Both the position numbers and the translations under genes were made by a program. The notes under the pieces are model-generated. The model saw only the letters and a program-made list of their open reading frames with translations, was not told the origin of the DNA and did not search any database. Of a stretch of 64,000 bases of DNA, positions 33,215-41,756 are shown one piece after another. Each line of letters opens with the position of its first letter. The stretch's first letter is position 1. Source of the stretch: Bdellovibrio sp. SKB1291214 (GTDB lineage: Bacteria > Bdellovibrionota > Bdellovibrionia > Bdellovibrionales > Bdellovibrionaceae); assembly GCF_002209355.2 (NCBI RefSeq), contig NZ_CP106855.1:2294001-2358000 (forward strand), written 5' to 3'.

Positions 33215-34975
33215 TTAGAATTTCCAGTAAGCCATTCCATTTAGTTCCATTTGCATGTCTTCTTTGACTCCGGCAGGTTCGTACTTGTAACCCGTCAGAC
33301 CCAGGCCGTATTTCAGGTAGAAATCTTTTTTCATTGGAAGATAAGCATTTCCTTCCAGGCGATAGGCACTGTTGACTTTGAAATAGCTGCCAGAGCCACT
33401 TGGGAAGTATTGAAGTTTAAGCTCGGTCCACTCGGCCATTCTTTTGAACCAACGAACCGTCGGCTTGTTTTGAACGAAAGCACCCAAGCCGAAAGTCATT
33501 GAGCTCGCGTCCTTGCCTTGGACCATTTGCACAGGAAGACTGACGCCCCAAGTTTCATCAATCAAATGAAAACCCGGAGTCGCGCGAAGGCTCAGTTCTG
33601 CCGTCGTCAGGTCGACTTCAGGATAGCTGGAATTTGTTGTCAAATGCTGATCGCGGCTGACAGTCAAACCCCAATGCATGTGGGAGATGTCTGAGTTCAC
33701 TCCCAAAAAGTTTTCAAACCACCATTCAAAACCAAATGTGCCAAATGCGATTCCTGATGGCGTTTGATAACGTGCACCCAACCAAGCAGAAAAAGGATTT
33801 CCACGTTCAATGTCATAGCCGGCTACAAACTTATCAGAGCCACTTTGAACTTGCACATAGTGACGAGTGCTTTTGCCAGCAGGAAGGTTGCTGATCGTCC
33901 ACGTGAAGTGACTGCCTTGGCTTTGAAAATTTGCATCTTTGTCAGAGCCGTCGCCGCTGACAGTGACATCATTGGGAGCATTACCTTCCAATTGAACTTT
34001 CGAGGAGTAAGTTTTCGTAACTGAGTCAGGTAACAGAGTGGGGCGAATCTTAGCAGGGGGAACATTGCCCTTGACGTAAAATTCTTGGCGCATTGGAATG
34101 TCGCCATCGCCTTTGAGATAGAGCAAAGGGCGCTCTTTAGAAAGAGCCACTTGCCAACTGCCATCAGAGAGTCTGCGGACCTTACTGCCATCAGCAGGAT
34201 CAGCTCCCGAAGCTGTCATAATGATTCTTTGGCCGTTGTCACTTTGTACAGCGTCTTTGAAATCCACATCATTCATGCGCGTGTCGATTTCAAGGAAGGC
34301 ACCGGTTTGAGTCAGGGCTTTGAATGCCACACTTTCGGAACGATCGTTTAAGTAGATGATTCCTTGGTTGCCGACAACTTTCCCATTGATTTCAACTTGG
34401 GCCACTTTTTTAGAAGAGGAGCGGGGGCGCACGGCCAGCTGTCCTTGTTGTGTTGAAAGATAAAGTTCCTTCGAGCACAAGTAAGTTTGCGTTTCCTCGC
34501 TTTGACGATAGATACAGAAAGTCATAAAAGGCAGATATTTCATGTCTTCAACGATTTTTGCATCTTTCAGTTCAACTGTGAGGCTTGCTAAATCTGAGCG
34601 CAGGTTTTCTTGATCGCGTTCGTTTTTAGAGATCTTAACATTTTCTTGATCCAAACGCGTGGTGAAGATGGCTTTACCTGCATTGTTTTTAATGGCCAGT
34701 TCTCCATCTTTCAACAGATCGGCAGGCCAGGTGAAGCGAACCTTATAGGGAGCATCGTTTTTTGTCGGAGCTTGCAAATCAAAGGTTACTTTCGTTGAGT
34801 CGATCAGAATGTCGCCGACTTTTAAGCGATCTTCGTCCATCAACGTGTATTCAAATCTTTGGGGCAAAACCTGGATGTTGTTTCGGCTGGCTTGAAACAG
34901 CATGGGTTTACGAGACTCAGCTTGGGCAATAGAACTTGCTACAAGAGCTAAAAACAGAATGCTCCAGTTTTTCAT
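33215..34975 (-). CDS. Secreted surface protein with Ig-like repeats and a C-terminal barrel (paralogue of 8367)
   Basis: A 586-residue protein with a signal peptide ending SIAQA. It resembles the 8367-10403 protein in order and local sequence: FEYTL with LKVG near the start, a cysteine pair in TFC-x(n)-LCS (about 160-175), Ig-like beta units, a WFENFLG motif (about 420), then a barrel-like region ending in GMAYWKF. No named family is recognised. The upstream ATPase gene overlaps its start by four bases (ATGA), so the two are co-translated. The gene ends at the giant hairpin. Confidence 0.7.
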   Translation of the reverse strand: MKNWSILFLALVASSIAQAESRKPMLFQASRNNIQVLPQRFEYTLMDEDRLKVGDILIDSTKVTFDLQAPTKNDAPYKVRFTWPADLLKDGELAIKNNAGKAIFTTRLDQENVKISKNERDQENLRSDLASLTVELKDAKIVEDMKYLPFMTFCIYRQSEETQTYLCSKELYLSTQQGQLAVRPRSSSKKVAQVEINGKVVGNQGIIYLNDRSESVAFKALTQTGAFLEIDTRMNDVDFKDAVQSDNGQRIIMTASGADPADGSKVRRLSDGSWQVALSKERPLLYLKGDGDIPMRQEFYVKGNVPPAKIRPTLLPDSVTKTYSSKVQLEGNAPNDVTVSGDGSDKDANFQSQGSHFTWTISNLPAGKSTRHYVQVQSGSDKFVAGYDIERGNPFSAWLGARYQTPSGIAFGTFGFEWWFENFLGVNSDISHMHWGLTVSRDQHLTTNSSYPEVDLTTAELSLRATPGFHLIDETWGVSLPVQMVQGKDASSMTFGLGAFVQNKPTVRWFKRMAEWTELKLQYFPSGSGSYFKVNSAYRLEGNAYLPMKKDFYLKYGLGLTGYKYEPAGVKEDMQMELNGMAYWKF

Positions 34976-35574
34976 GTCAAAAGCTCCTTGTTGATATCGT
35001 CAGCACTTTTATGGGCCATAATGGCGTTGATTACTGAAAGTGCCGTCGTCATTTTAGAAAGAAAATCTTTGTTGTGACCGATCACGATGCGACGGGGATG
35101 ACCCTCCCAGGCTTGCATGATTTTTGAGTTCAATGTGGAAGCTTCATCGAAAGTTTCCGTTCGAATGGCATTGGTCGTGTCGTAATGATCCGCATCTGCG
35201 GTATCCAAATGCAAAACCCAATCGTAGCGGGAAAACTCTGTCTTTTTATCAGAGCCGATATTATCAAAAAAATGTTCCGGTGAAGCGGGCCAGTAAGCCA
35301 AAGCATCAATCGATCCTCGATCGCAGACGATCAAGGACTTACCACTGGTTTTGCAAACCATGTCTTCAAGTTCTTTTTGCGTGAAGTAAATCGCCCGTTG
35401 AGTGTTGATCGCGCCTTGGGATTCTTTTGAACGAGGGAAGCCCCCGCGATAAAGAATGCTGGCAGCCTCGGGAACCACTGCACACTTTTGTCCGAGCTCT
35501 TTTTTCAAAGCTTCGATCAGAGTTGTTTTGCCACCAGAGGGGCCGCCTGTAATTACGATTTTTACCTGTTTCAT
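34972..35574 (-). CDS. P-loop ATPase, AAA_28/NadR-like kinase fold
   Basis: A 200-residue cytoplasmic protein with Walker A GGPSGGKTT (about residue 9), CDRGS (about 90, the Walker B/DxxG-like site), an R-rich helix and the HLD strand after YDWVL. The pattern matches the AAA_28 family of small nucleoside-kinase-like ATPases. Its substrate is unknown. It overlaps the start of the surface protein gene by four bases, an unusual pairing of a cytosolic ATPase with an outer-membrane protein. Confidence 0.8.
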   Translation of the reverse strand: MKQVKIVITGGPSGGKTTLIEALKKELGQKCAVVPEAASILYRGGFPRSKESQGAINTQRAIYFTQKELEDMVCKTSGKSLIVCDRGSIDALAYWPASPEHFFDNIGSDKKTEFSRYDWVLHLDTADADHYDTTNAIRTETFDEASTLNSKIMQAWEGHPRRIVIGHNKDFLSKMTTALSVINAIMAHKSADDINKELLT

Positions 35575-35619
35575 AACTCCTAGGATCGGCCAGAACCAAG
35601 GCTGAGGTCAAAGCAAAAT

Positions 35620-36771
35620 TTAGAGCATGTAACGCAGGCGGAATGCGATTTTTGAGAGTGTGCGAAACAACCAGGACGTTGTTGCAAAAGAGTTTTCGCC
35701 GATATTCAGTGAAGTGGAAATGTCCTCATTCCACTGTGTCAGCATATCTTCCCGTGTTTTTTCGTCCTTGAAGTGTGCAATCACCTCCAGATCATGAAAA
35801 AGACTGCGGTAATTTAAATTGAATGATCCCACAAAGACATCATCATCAATCACCATGGTTTTCGCATGTAAAATCGATTTCTGATATTCGTAAACAGGAA
35901 TCCCTTTTTGAATCAAGAAACGCACTAGGAAAAACGAAGCCCATTTAGAAAAGGGAACATCGGATTTACCAGGAATCAAAAGTTTGACATCCACTCCACG
36001 CTCTTTGGCATGTATCAAGACGCGTAATAGGGAACGTTTCGGCAAAAAATAGGCCGTCGTAATGTAAAGACGCTTTTGTGAGTGGGAAATTTTGCGAAGC
36101 ATGTCGCGATAAAGATGTTTACGCATCTTTTGCGTCGTATTGAGTTGAACGGCAGAGCTTAATGGAGCCGACGGTTCCCGCCAGCGACTGATCCAAGATA
36201 AAAAGCCCTTATATATAGTGCGCAGATAAGTGATCTGTGTCGCGATCACCAGCTGACGAACGGCGGGACCCTCAACTCGGGCGCCGGTGTCTCTCCATGC
36301 TTTCTCTCCCATATATTTCGCGCAGTGAACCTGAGTGAAGTTGAGACTTCCCACATAAGCGATTTTTTCGTCGAAAATAGAAACCTTGCGATGGTTGCGC
36401 CGATTCATACGGCGCCACCAACTGGCTTTGCGGATCAATTCAAAAGCGGGGACTCGACGAAGCCAGGAAGATGGGTAAGGCATAATGTGAAATACGCGAA
36501 GTTCGATGCCATTTTGTTGGCAGAATTTTAAAACTTGCGGGATGCTATAATAAGCACCGAAGCCATCAAGGATCAACTTTACGGAAACACCTCGTTTCGC
36601 CGCAGCTGCAAGTTCATGAAGAATGTTTTCTGTCAGCTTGTCGATATCGAAAATATAGCTTTCAATAGTGATGCTATCTTGAGCATTTTGAATGTCCTTT
36701 AAGAGACTTTCAAAATAAGTATCACCTGTATGAAATAGCTGTACGGCACTCCATGAATCCATATGCTGCAT
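35620..36771 (-). CDS. Phospholipase D-family protein, cardiolipin synthase-like
   Basis: A 383-residue protein with two HKD (HxKxxxxD) motifs: NHRKVSIFD with YVGSLN (about 135) and HAKTMVIDDD with VGSFN (about 300). Two HKD sites per chain are typical of ClsB-type cardiolipin synthases, which join phosphatidyl groups. The RxxNHRK basic cluster before the first motif fits a membrane-surface enzyme. There is no clear transmembrane segment. PLD-type nucleases also use this fold, so lipid synthesis is the likelier but not certain role. An ATG three codons downstream is an alternative start. Confidence 0.85.
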   Translation of the reverse strand: MQHMDSWSAVQLFHTGDTYFESLLKDIQNAQDSITIESYIFDIDKLTENILHELAAAAKRGVSVKLILDGFGAYYSIPQVLKFCQQNGIELRVFHIMPYPSSWLRRVPAFELIRKASWWRRMNRRNHRKVSIFDEKIAYVGSLNFTQVHCAKYMGEKAWRDTGARVEGPAVRQLVIATQITYLRTIYKGFLSWISRWREPSAPLSSAVQLNTTQKMRKHLYRDMLRKISHSQKRLYITTAYFLPKRSLLRVLIHAKERGVDVKLLIPGKSDVPFSKWASFFLVRFLIQKGIPVYEYQKSILHAKTMVIDDDVFVGSFNLNYRSLFHDLEVIAHFKDEKTREDMLTQWNEDISTSLNIGENSFATTSWLFRTLSKIAFRLRYML

Positions 36772-36823
36772 TGTTCAATAAATAATTAAAAAAGTCGACA
36801 GCAAAGCAAGGGGGAGGGCAAAC

Positions 36824-37543
36824 TTGAACTCTATGGCATCAAGCAAAATAAGAACTATTAAAAAAATTGTGACAGTAAGTCTTCTAGGTGCAATGTGTTG
36901 GGGCAGTGCTTTGGCGCAAGCTTCAGTTCCTGCAAGTAAAACGCGTGTGGTTTATTTCGGATTGCAAAATCAGGCTGATTTTGAATTGAAAGTGAAGCCT
37001 GTCTTTGACAGCACGGCTAGTTGTAAAAACTGCGAAATCATCAATTATACTCCTTACACAGCCGATGGTGCTGTGGATGAGGCGGCCATGGAAGAGCGCA
37101 TTGGCTCTTTGCCGGCGGATACAAGTTTCGTATTCTTTGATTTCAACTTGAAATCAAACGATCAAAACAAGGCCCTTTTAGAAGCTTTGAACAAAAGAGC
37201 CGACAGCGGAATGATCTTTGTTGGATCTGCAGGGGTTCCTAAATCAAACGAAGCGTCTGGACCGTTGACTCGCACGATCTTGGGGCAAGTGCACAATGCT
37301 GTGATCATTGGAGAGTTGGGAGATCGTGATCGCCTAGTTCCATCTGCATTCTATGGCCCTGAAATGCTCACAGCGATTCGCCCACCGAAAGACAAAATTG
37401 GTCAGGGTTATTCTCCACTGATATTTGCTGCCAACTTGGCTGAAAAATGGAATAAGCGCAGCCCCCAAGAGTGGACTGATTATTTTAAAAGCAAGAAGCA
37501 AAAAAATCGTAAAATCTGGATGGATCTAAACGATCTGTTCTGA
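36824..37543 (+). CDS. Secreted protein resembling the C-terminal half of a subtilisin fold
   Basis: From TTG 36824 (GGAGGG five bases upstream; ATG at 36833 is spaced too far) there are 239 residues with a signal peptide ending SALAQA. The second half has a subtilase-like order: SGMIFVGSAG (cf. the GVxxVxAAGN strand), a VIIGELGDRDRLVPSAFYGP segment (cf. ItVGA...SnyG) and GQGYSPLIFAANLA (cf. GTSMAAPxVA). The N-terminal half carrying the catalytic Asp and His is absent, so it is probably not an active protease. This is a pattern inference. A terminator follows. Confidence 0.6.
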   Translation: MNSMASSKIRTIKKIVTVSLLGAMCWGSALAQASVPASKTRVVYFGLQNQADFELKVKPVFDSTASCKNCEIINYTPYTADGAVDEAAMEERIGSLPADTSFVFFDFNLKSNDQNKALLEALNKRADSGMIFVGSAGVPKSNEASGPLTRTILGQVHNAVIIGELGDRDRLVPSAFYGPEMLTAIRPPKDKIGQGYSPLIFAANLAEKWNKRSPQEWTDYFKSKKQKNRKIWMDLNDLF

Positions 37544-37570
37544 TGAACTAAGTGCAAATTTAGATTCTTA

Positions 37571-37599
37571 CGAAGGCTCCCAAAAGGGGCCTTTTTTAT
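37571..37599 (+). terminator. Intrinsic terminator
   Basis: AAGGC(T)CCC, an AAAA loop, GGGGCCTTTTTT; one bulged T in the stem. Ends the 36824 gene. Confidence 0.8.
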
Positions 37600-37638
37600 T
37601 GCAGAAAATGATGCACTCAGTAGCCGGAGCGGGTGTGG

Positions 37639-37990
37639 CTAATATCCGGCCGTGGAAATAAAGTCCTTAATGGCTTCGATAAATATCTTGTGATCTTTTT
37701 TCTCTGGCAAATGCCCGGAATGTTTTTGCCGAATCAGCTGAACGTTCTTATGTGATTCAAGTTTCTTGGCCTGGTCATCTAAAAGCAAATGTCCTTTGAT
37801 TGTACCCTTAAAAACCAAAACGGGGATTTTGATTGAATCAAAAAATTCACGAACGTCGATCATGATTGATCCCAAGACTCGACCTGGGCGCTTTTTAGGG
37901 AGATGATGGTGATTCCGCCCGGAGGAAGACTGTCGATCACCGCGACCACATCACTGACACGGTCTTCGAAAGTGAATTTTTCAAAGTTCT
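37639..37990 (-). pseudogene. Remnant of an alpha/beta-hydrolase gene
   Basis: Reading leftwards, 37990-37870 encodes ENFEKFTFEDRVSDVVAVID then SLPPGGITIISL, typical of the strand and helix just before a hydrolase nucleophile elbow. It then runs into a TGA. In another frame, 37875-37639 encodes a C-terminal hydrolase half with IPVLVFKGTIKG, a KKLESHKNVQL stretch and the catalytic-His turn KHSGHLPE. The first strands and the GxSxG elbow are missing, so a deletion plus frameshift destroyed the gene. It lies immediately downstream of the RNase Z-like gene on the same strand. Confidence 0.72.
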
Positions 37991-37995
37991 CCCAC

Positions 37996-38838
37996 CTATC
38001 GTCCTGGATAAATAACAACTCGAGAGCGATGTTTTTCAGGAATACGGTGATTCAAAATTTTCAAGGCTTCGTGATCAGGATAGCGGCTGGAAATATGAAT
38101 CAGGACAATTTGTTCTGATTCGATTTCGTCTAGGCGCGGAATGATCTCATCAATGTGGGTGTGGCCCCATTCGCGAGCGTTGGCGATGGTGCGCTTGTTG
38201 TCCAGATATGTCGATTCCATCATAAGGATTTTGGATTTTTTAATCCAAGGACGTGAATCCAAGAATTCAATCTGCGTGTCACCTGTAAAAGTCACCATCG
38301 GGTGGTGATGGACTTCGTTCACCTCTTCACCTTTACGGCGAAGACTTACGATCTCTTCCTGGCTAAGCCCCGCCAGATCTGCGCGCAATTTTTTGGACGT
38401 TTCAAACAGGGTATAACCGAAAGATTCAATTCGGTGGGTAGTTGGAAACACCTTAACATAATTATTCTGGTTGATCTCGATTTCGTCGTCAGCTTTCACG
38501 GGGATGAAATCAAATTTGTACTGATGTTGCTCAATTTTTTCCCATTCCCGCATGATATTGGTCATCGGTGCCACCAACGACGTCGGCATATAAAACTGCG
38601 CGGCGTTTTGCGACGTCATGGCTTTTTGGGAAATGATATAGGGGATTCCAGCGGCATGGTCTAAGTGACCGTGGCTGATAAAAAACTTTTTAAGGGTCAA
38701 CAGGTAAGGGTAGCCCTGAGCCACGTCGAAACTTAAAGAAAGGTCCGGCATGGCAATGGCTGTGCGAATCCCCGAAAGCGATAAGCCGTGGAATTTATAT
38801 TTTTGATAACTCCAATCGGCCCCCGCAACAACAGACAT
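37996..38838 (-). CDS. Metallo-beta-lactamase fold hydrolase, RNase Z-like
   Basis: A 280-residue cytoplasmic protein with the metal motif SHGHLDHAAG (about residue 55), TTHRIESFGY (about 135), FTGDTQ aspartate (about 185) and a late HISSRYP histidine. This order matches the RNase Z/arylsulfatase branch of the superfamily. It may process tRNA 3' ends or hydrolyse another ester; the long exosite arm of true RNase Z is not obvious. The ATG start is clear. The decayed hydrolase lies right downstream. Confidence 0.85.
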   Translation of the reverse strand: MSVVAGADWSYQKYKFHGLSLSGIRTAIAMPDLSLSFDVAQGYPYLLTLKKFFISHGHLDHAAGIPYIISQKAMTSQNAAQFYMPTSLVAPMTNIMREWEKIEQHQYKFDFIPVKADDEIEINQNNYVKVFPTTHRIESFGYTLFETSKKLRADLAGLSQEEIVSLRRKGEEVNEVHHHPMVTFTGDTQIEFLDSRPWIKKSKILMMESTYLDNKRTIANAREWGHTHIDEIIPRLDEIESEQIVLIHISSRYPDHEALKILNHRIPEKHRSRVVIYPGR

Positions 38839-38889
38839 TTTTTTTACCCCTTTATGACGTCCTCTACTCCAGTGGAGCCGGAGTGTAGA

Positions 38890-40182
38890 TTACATGCAGC
38901 GAGCTACGATATCGTGGCCCAACCAAGCAACCGGTGACTTTGGAGCCCATGAATCATGAAGCATCACATAGCCACAAGATTTAAAGACCACTTCAGATAA
39001 AACTGCGGTGATCAAATTCTTCTGATCTTTATGTAAATCAAATAGATAGTCGGAAGACTTCAACATGTACTCCATCTGATCCTGACGAGTATGTTGCGGC
39101 CATTTGTCGTACTTTGTAAACTCCAAAGTCAGTGGGTTTGTCAGATATTCGTCGGTGAATTGCTTGATGTGTTCAAATGTCACGCCGTCTTTTAAAAGCT
39201 CTTGGCATTGTTTTAAAACCTGTCTGCCGTGTTCTTTATCTCCAGCGTCTTTATGGATAGCTGCAACCAAAGGATAAAGTGATACTTCAACACCTTGAAA
39301 CACAGAAGACGAGTTTGTAAGGATCTCTGGGCAGTTGTAAACACAGCAACTCGTGCCTTGTTTTGAAAAGGCAATAGCATAGTCTTCAAGAGCCATCTTC
39401 GCCCAACCTTGGAAGTAACAAGTGTAAGTCTGCCATTTGTAATCGTTTTTGATCAAAACTTCTGTGCCATGGTAACCGTACGCTGTGTAAGAAACGTGGC
39501 TGCCCGAAGCTTCCAACTTTTTGCGGAGTGGGGCAGAGATCTCAACCAAGTGTTTGAAAGTTTCAGCGGTGACTTCTTTAAAATTACGTAAACAGAACTG
39601 ACCAATTTCAGAATCCATCAAAGTTTGAGAGCCCACGTGGCGATCGCCCGTGCCCTTACAAACGCGATTTAGAATCGGCATAATGATTTTAGTGCGGGGA
39701 ACACCACCGGCCATCAAGTGAGCGAACACAACATTCGCACCTGCCGGGATGTGCTTTTCAAGTTCTTTAACGAAAAGTTCCGTGTTCTTTTTAAAGCGTT
39801 CAGAACCTGCTTTTTGTGATTCATCAATCGCTTTCCAATCAAGCTTGGCATTTTCCCACTCGCCCAATTTGATGCCTGCCAATTGATCACATGGAGTGAC
39901 GCCATTAGAGGCGGGCTCCATATCAAACCCAGCTTCCAAGGGAACATTAATAAATGGTTGAGGGATGTTTGCTGTTTCCTCAGCATTCAATGCGCGCAAA
40001 GAACCGTCTTTTTCACGACGACCCACAGTTGCACGAACAATCGTCATGCCACGACGTTCAGCTTCTTCAACAAGTCCGTTCGCATATCCGCGAGAGAAAA
40101 GTTCTCCGAATAGAACAAGGACATCGCCTTTTTTGTACGGGCTCAGAGCTGGTTTTTCCTGAATTGGGAATAGTTGCGTCAT
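38890..40182 (-). CDS. 430-residue cytoplasmic protein, possibly a FabMG-type enoyl reductase
   Basis: The start at ATG 40182 has a GAGG site six bases upstream; an ATG four codons earlier is less likely. The N-terminus has a Rossmann-like opening (GDVLVLFGELFSRGYANGL, then VEEAERRGMTIVRATVGRRE), with NVVFAHLMAGGVPRTK further on and a YGYHGTEVLI segment that could hold a Tyr/Lys active site. Several conserved-looking cysteines are present. I tentatively associate it with the FabMG enoyl-ACP reductase family, from memory only; it could equally be an uncharacterised dehydrogenase-like family. There are no membrane segments or signal peptide. It is transcribed alone. Confidence 0.6.
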   Translation of the reverse strand: MTQLFPIQEKPALSPYKKGDVLVLFGELFSRGYANGLVEEAERRGMTIVRATVGRREKDGSLRALNAEETANIPQPFINVPLEAGFDMEPASNGVTPCDQLAGIKLGEWENAKLDWKAIDESQKAGSERFKKNTELFVKELEKHIPAGANVVFAHLMAGGVPRTKIIMPILNRVCKGTGDRHVGSQTLMDSEIGQFCLRNFKEVTAETFKHLVEISAPLRKKLEASGSHVSYTAYGYHGTEVLIKNDYKWQTYTCYFQGWAKMALEDYAIAFSKQGTSCCVYNCPEILTNSSSVFQGVEVSLYPLVAAIHKDAGDKEHGRQVLKQCQELLKDGVTFEHIKQFTDEYLTNPLTLEFTKYDKWPQHTRQDQMEYMLKSSDYLFDLHKDQKNLITAVLSEVVFKSCGYVMLHDSWAPKSPVAWLGHDIVARCM

Positions 40183-40354
40183 TTTATACCTCACATTTGC
40201 AAAGGCGATATAGTGTTCTGCCTCCTGACAGGAATCAAGTTTTCATTCTATTTTCGCTCTGCGGGGTTAACAAAACTCTGACAATGAAGCGGCACATCTT
40301 ACTAGTATTGACCGCAAAAGTGTTGGACGATTTTGAAATGCAAAGGAGTGCATT

Positions 40355-40906
40355 ATGAAACGGATTTTAGCGTCAGTTTTGGGTCTGATTTTATCGGGAT
40401 CCATCGCATTCGCAACAGAGGCAGCGCCGGATTGCATCGCAAATGGGCAAGTTCTTCCAGTCAATAATGAGCAAGTTCTGCTTTGGAAGAAACAAACTAA
40501 GAATCAGTATAAAAATCGGGGCCATATCTATGGAGTGGTAACGAATATTTATGCGGGTAAGGCGAGCCATCAGCACTTTCAGGTGAAAATTGGGGAAGGA
40601 CCTCGTGATACAATCGAGGTCGTCTATAATACAAGCTTCCGCGAAATCGATAATCTTCGCGTGGGCGCAACGGTTGAGTCATGTGGTGATTACATCACCT
40701 CTAACGCCAAAGCAGGTCACTACAAACCATCCCCAGATGGTGCAATCCTGCATTGGGTGCATGAATCAACGAACAATCGCCATGACTCTGGTTATGTGAT
40801 GGTTGATGGCGTTTTGCATGGAATGCCTCATGGTCGTCAGTTCTATGACTTTGACTATGATTATGACGGGGAAGCAGATTTTGACTCTCTAGCACCTGCC
40901 ATGTAG
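40355..40906 (+). CDS. DUF3465-type secreted protein
   Basis: A 183-residue protein with a signal peptide ending SIAFA. The mature part matches the DUF3465 pattern: HIYGVVTNIY, SHQHFQVKIGEG, the VGATVESCGDY strand, GAILHWVHEST then RHDSGYVMVDG. This is an OB-like secreted domain of unknown function. An acidic tail (FDYDYDGEADFD) may bind cations. An AAAGGAG ribosome site precedes the ATG. The final 20 bases of the gene are the start of the 92-bp tandem duplication. Confidence 0.82.
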   Translation: MKRILASVLGLILSGSIAFATEAAPDCIANGQVLPVNNEQVLLWKKQTKNQYKNRGHIYGVVTNIYAGKASHQHFQVKIGEGPRDTIEVVYNTSFREIDNLRVGATVESCGDYITSNAKAGHYKPSPDGAILHWVHESTNNRHDSGYVMVDGVLHGMPHGRQFYDFDYDYDGEADFDSLAPAM

Positions 40907-41072
40907 TCTTCTTTTAAGGAGACATAAAAATGCGTGTGGTTAGTATGGTCCCATCGTGGACTGAGACATTGCTAAGAGCTCTAGCACCTGCCATGTAGTC
41001 TTCTTTTAAGGAGACATAAAAATGCGTGTGGTTAGTATGGTCCCATCGTGGACTGAGACATTGCTAAGAGCT
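40887..41072 (+). repeat. Exact tandem duplication with 92-bp period
   Basis: The 94-base segment 40887-40980 is repeated perfectly at 40979-41072. It covers the last codons of the DUF3465 gene, the AAGGAG ribosome site, and the ATG plus first 17 codons of the next gene. The extra copy yields a mini-ORF at 40930-40998 reading the first 17 residues of the next protein, then LAPAM and a stop. Confidence 0.98.
40930..40998 (+). other. Duplicated 22-codon mini-ORF upstream of the TroA-like gene
   Basis: Created by the tandem duplication: an ATG with a strong AAGGAG site reads MRVVSMVPSWTETLLRA fused to LAPAM and a TAG, 23 bases before the real gene's ATG at 41022. It may be translated as a short peptide, but has probably arisen by accident. 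Confidence 0.6.
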
Positions 41073-41756
41073 GGAATCAATGTTGTCGGCCGCACGCGTT
41101 TTTGTATCCATCCCGCGAACAGAGTATCTAATATTGCGATTGTCGGCGGAACCAAAGAGGTTTCCTGGGATCTTGTTATGGATCTGAAGCCCGATATCGT
41201 TCTGCTGGATCAGGAAGAAAATCCTTACGAAATGGCGGAGGAGTGTCCCGTCAAGTATGTGGCCACGCACGTTCATTCTATTGAAACTTTGCAAAAAGAA
41301 CTGGTGCGCTTGGGCGAATTTTTTGAAAACGCGGCCCTCATGGAGCTGGCTGTTGATGCATTGGATGTCTTAGAAAAGCCGACGCCGAAATTTGATCCAA
41401 AGAAAATTCCAGGATTTATGGAGTGGGTAAAGATCCCTTCGCAAAACTACGAAGAGGTTTTGTATCTTATCTGGAAAAAACCTTGGATGGCAGTCAGCAA
41501 AGAAACCTATATCGGATCTGTTTTAAATAAATTAGGCATGAAAGTTGTCGAGTTTCCTGAGGGTGAAAAGTATCCTGTGATTGAACTTGAAGATCACCCG
41601 AACGCTTTGTGTTTGTTTTCCTCAGAGCCTTTCCCATTCGCCAAAAAAATCTCCGACCTTAAGGGACTGGGCGTGGAAGGAGCCATTGTGAACGGGGAGT
41701 CGTTCTCGTGGTTCGGCCACCGCTCCATTCAGTTTCTTAAGGAGACTTTGAAATAA
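41022..41756 (+). CDS. Cytoplasmic TroA/BtuF-like helical-backbone binding protein
   Basis: A 244-residue protein that opens with MRVVSMVPSWTETLLRAGI, the strand-loop start of cobalamin/metal periplasmic-binding (BtuF-like) proteins. VVGRTRFCIHP, then KPDIVLLDQEENP and YIGSVLNKLGMKVVEFP follow in the expected two-lobe order. It has no signal peptide, so unlike BtuF it works in the cytoplasm. Its ligand is unknown. The stop overlaps the ATG of the Nudix gene (TAATG). The real start lies in the second copy of the tandem duplication. Confidence 0.8.
   Translation: MRVVSMVPSWTETLLRAGINVVGRTRFCIHPANRVSNIAIVGGTKEVSWDLVMDLKPDIVLLDQEENPYEMAEECPVKYVATHVHSIETLQKELVRLGEFFENAALMELAVDALDVLEKPTPKFDPKKIPGFMEWVKIPSQNYEEVLYLIWKKPWMAVSKETYIGSVLNKLGMKVVEFPEGEKYPVIELEDHPNALCLFSSEPFPFAKKISDLKGLGVEGAIVNGESFSWFGHRSIQFLKETLK

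Noticed and set aside
37639-37875. A functional 78-residue protein
   Set aside because: It encodes only the C-terminal part of a hydrolase; the rest lies upstream in another frame, so it is treated as a pseudogene.
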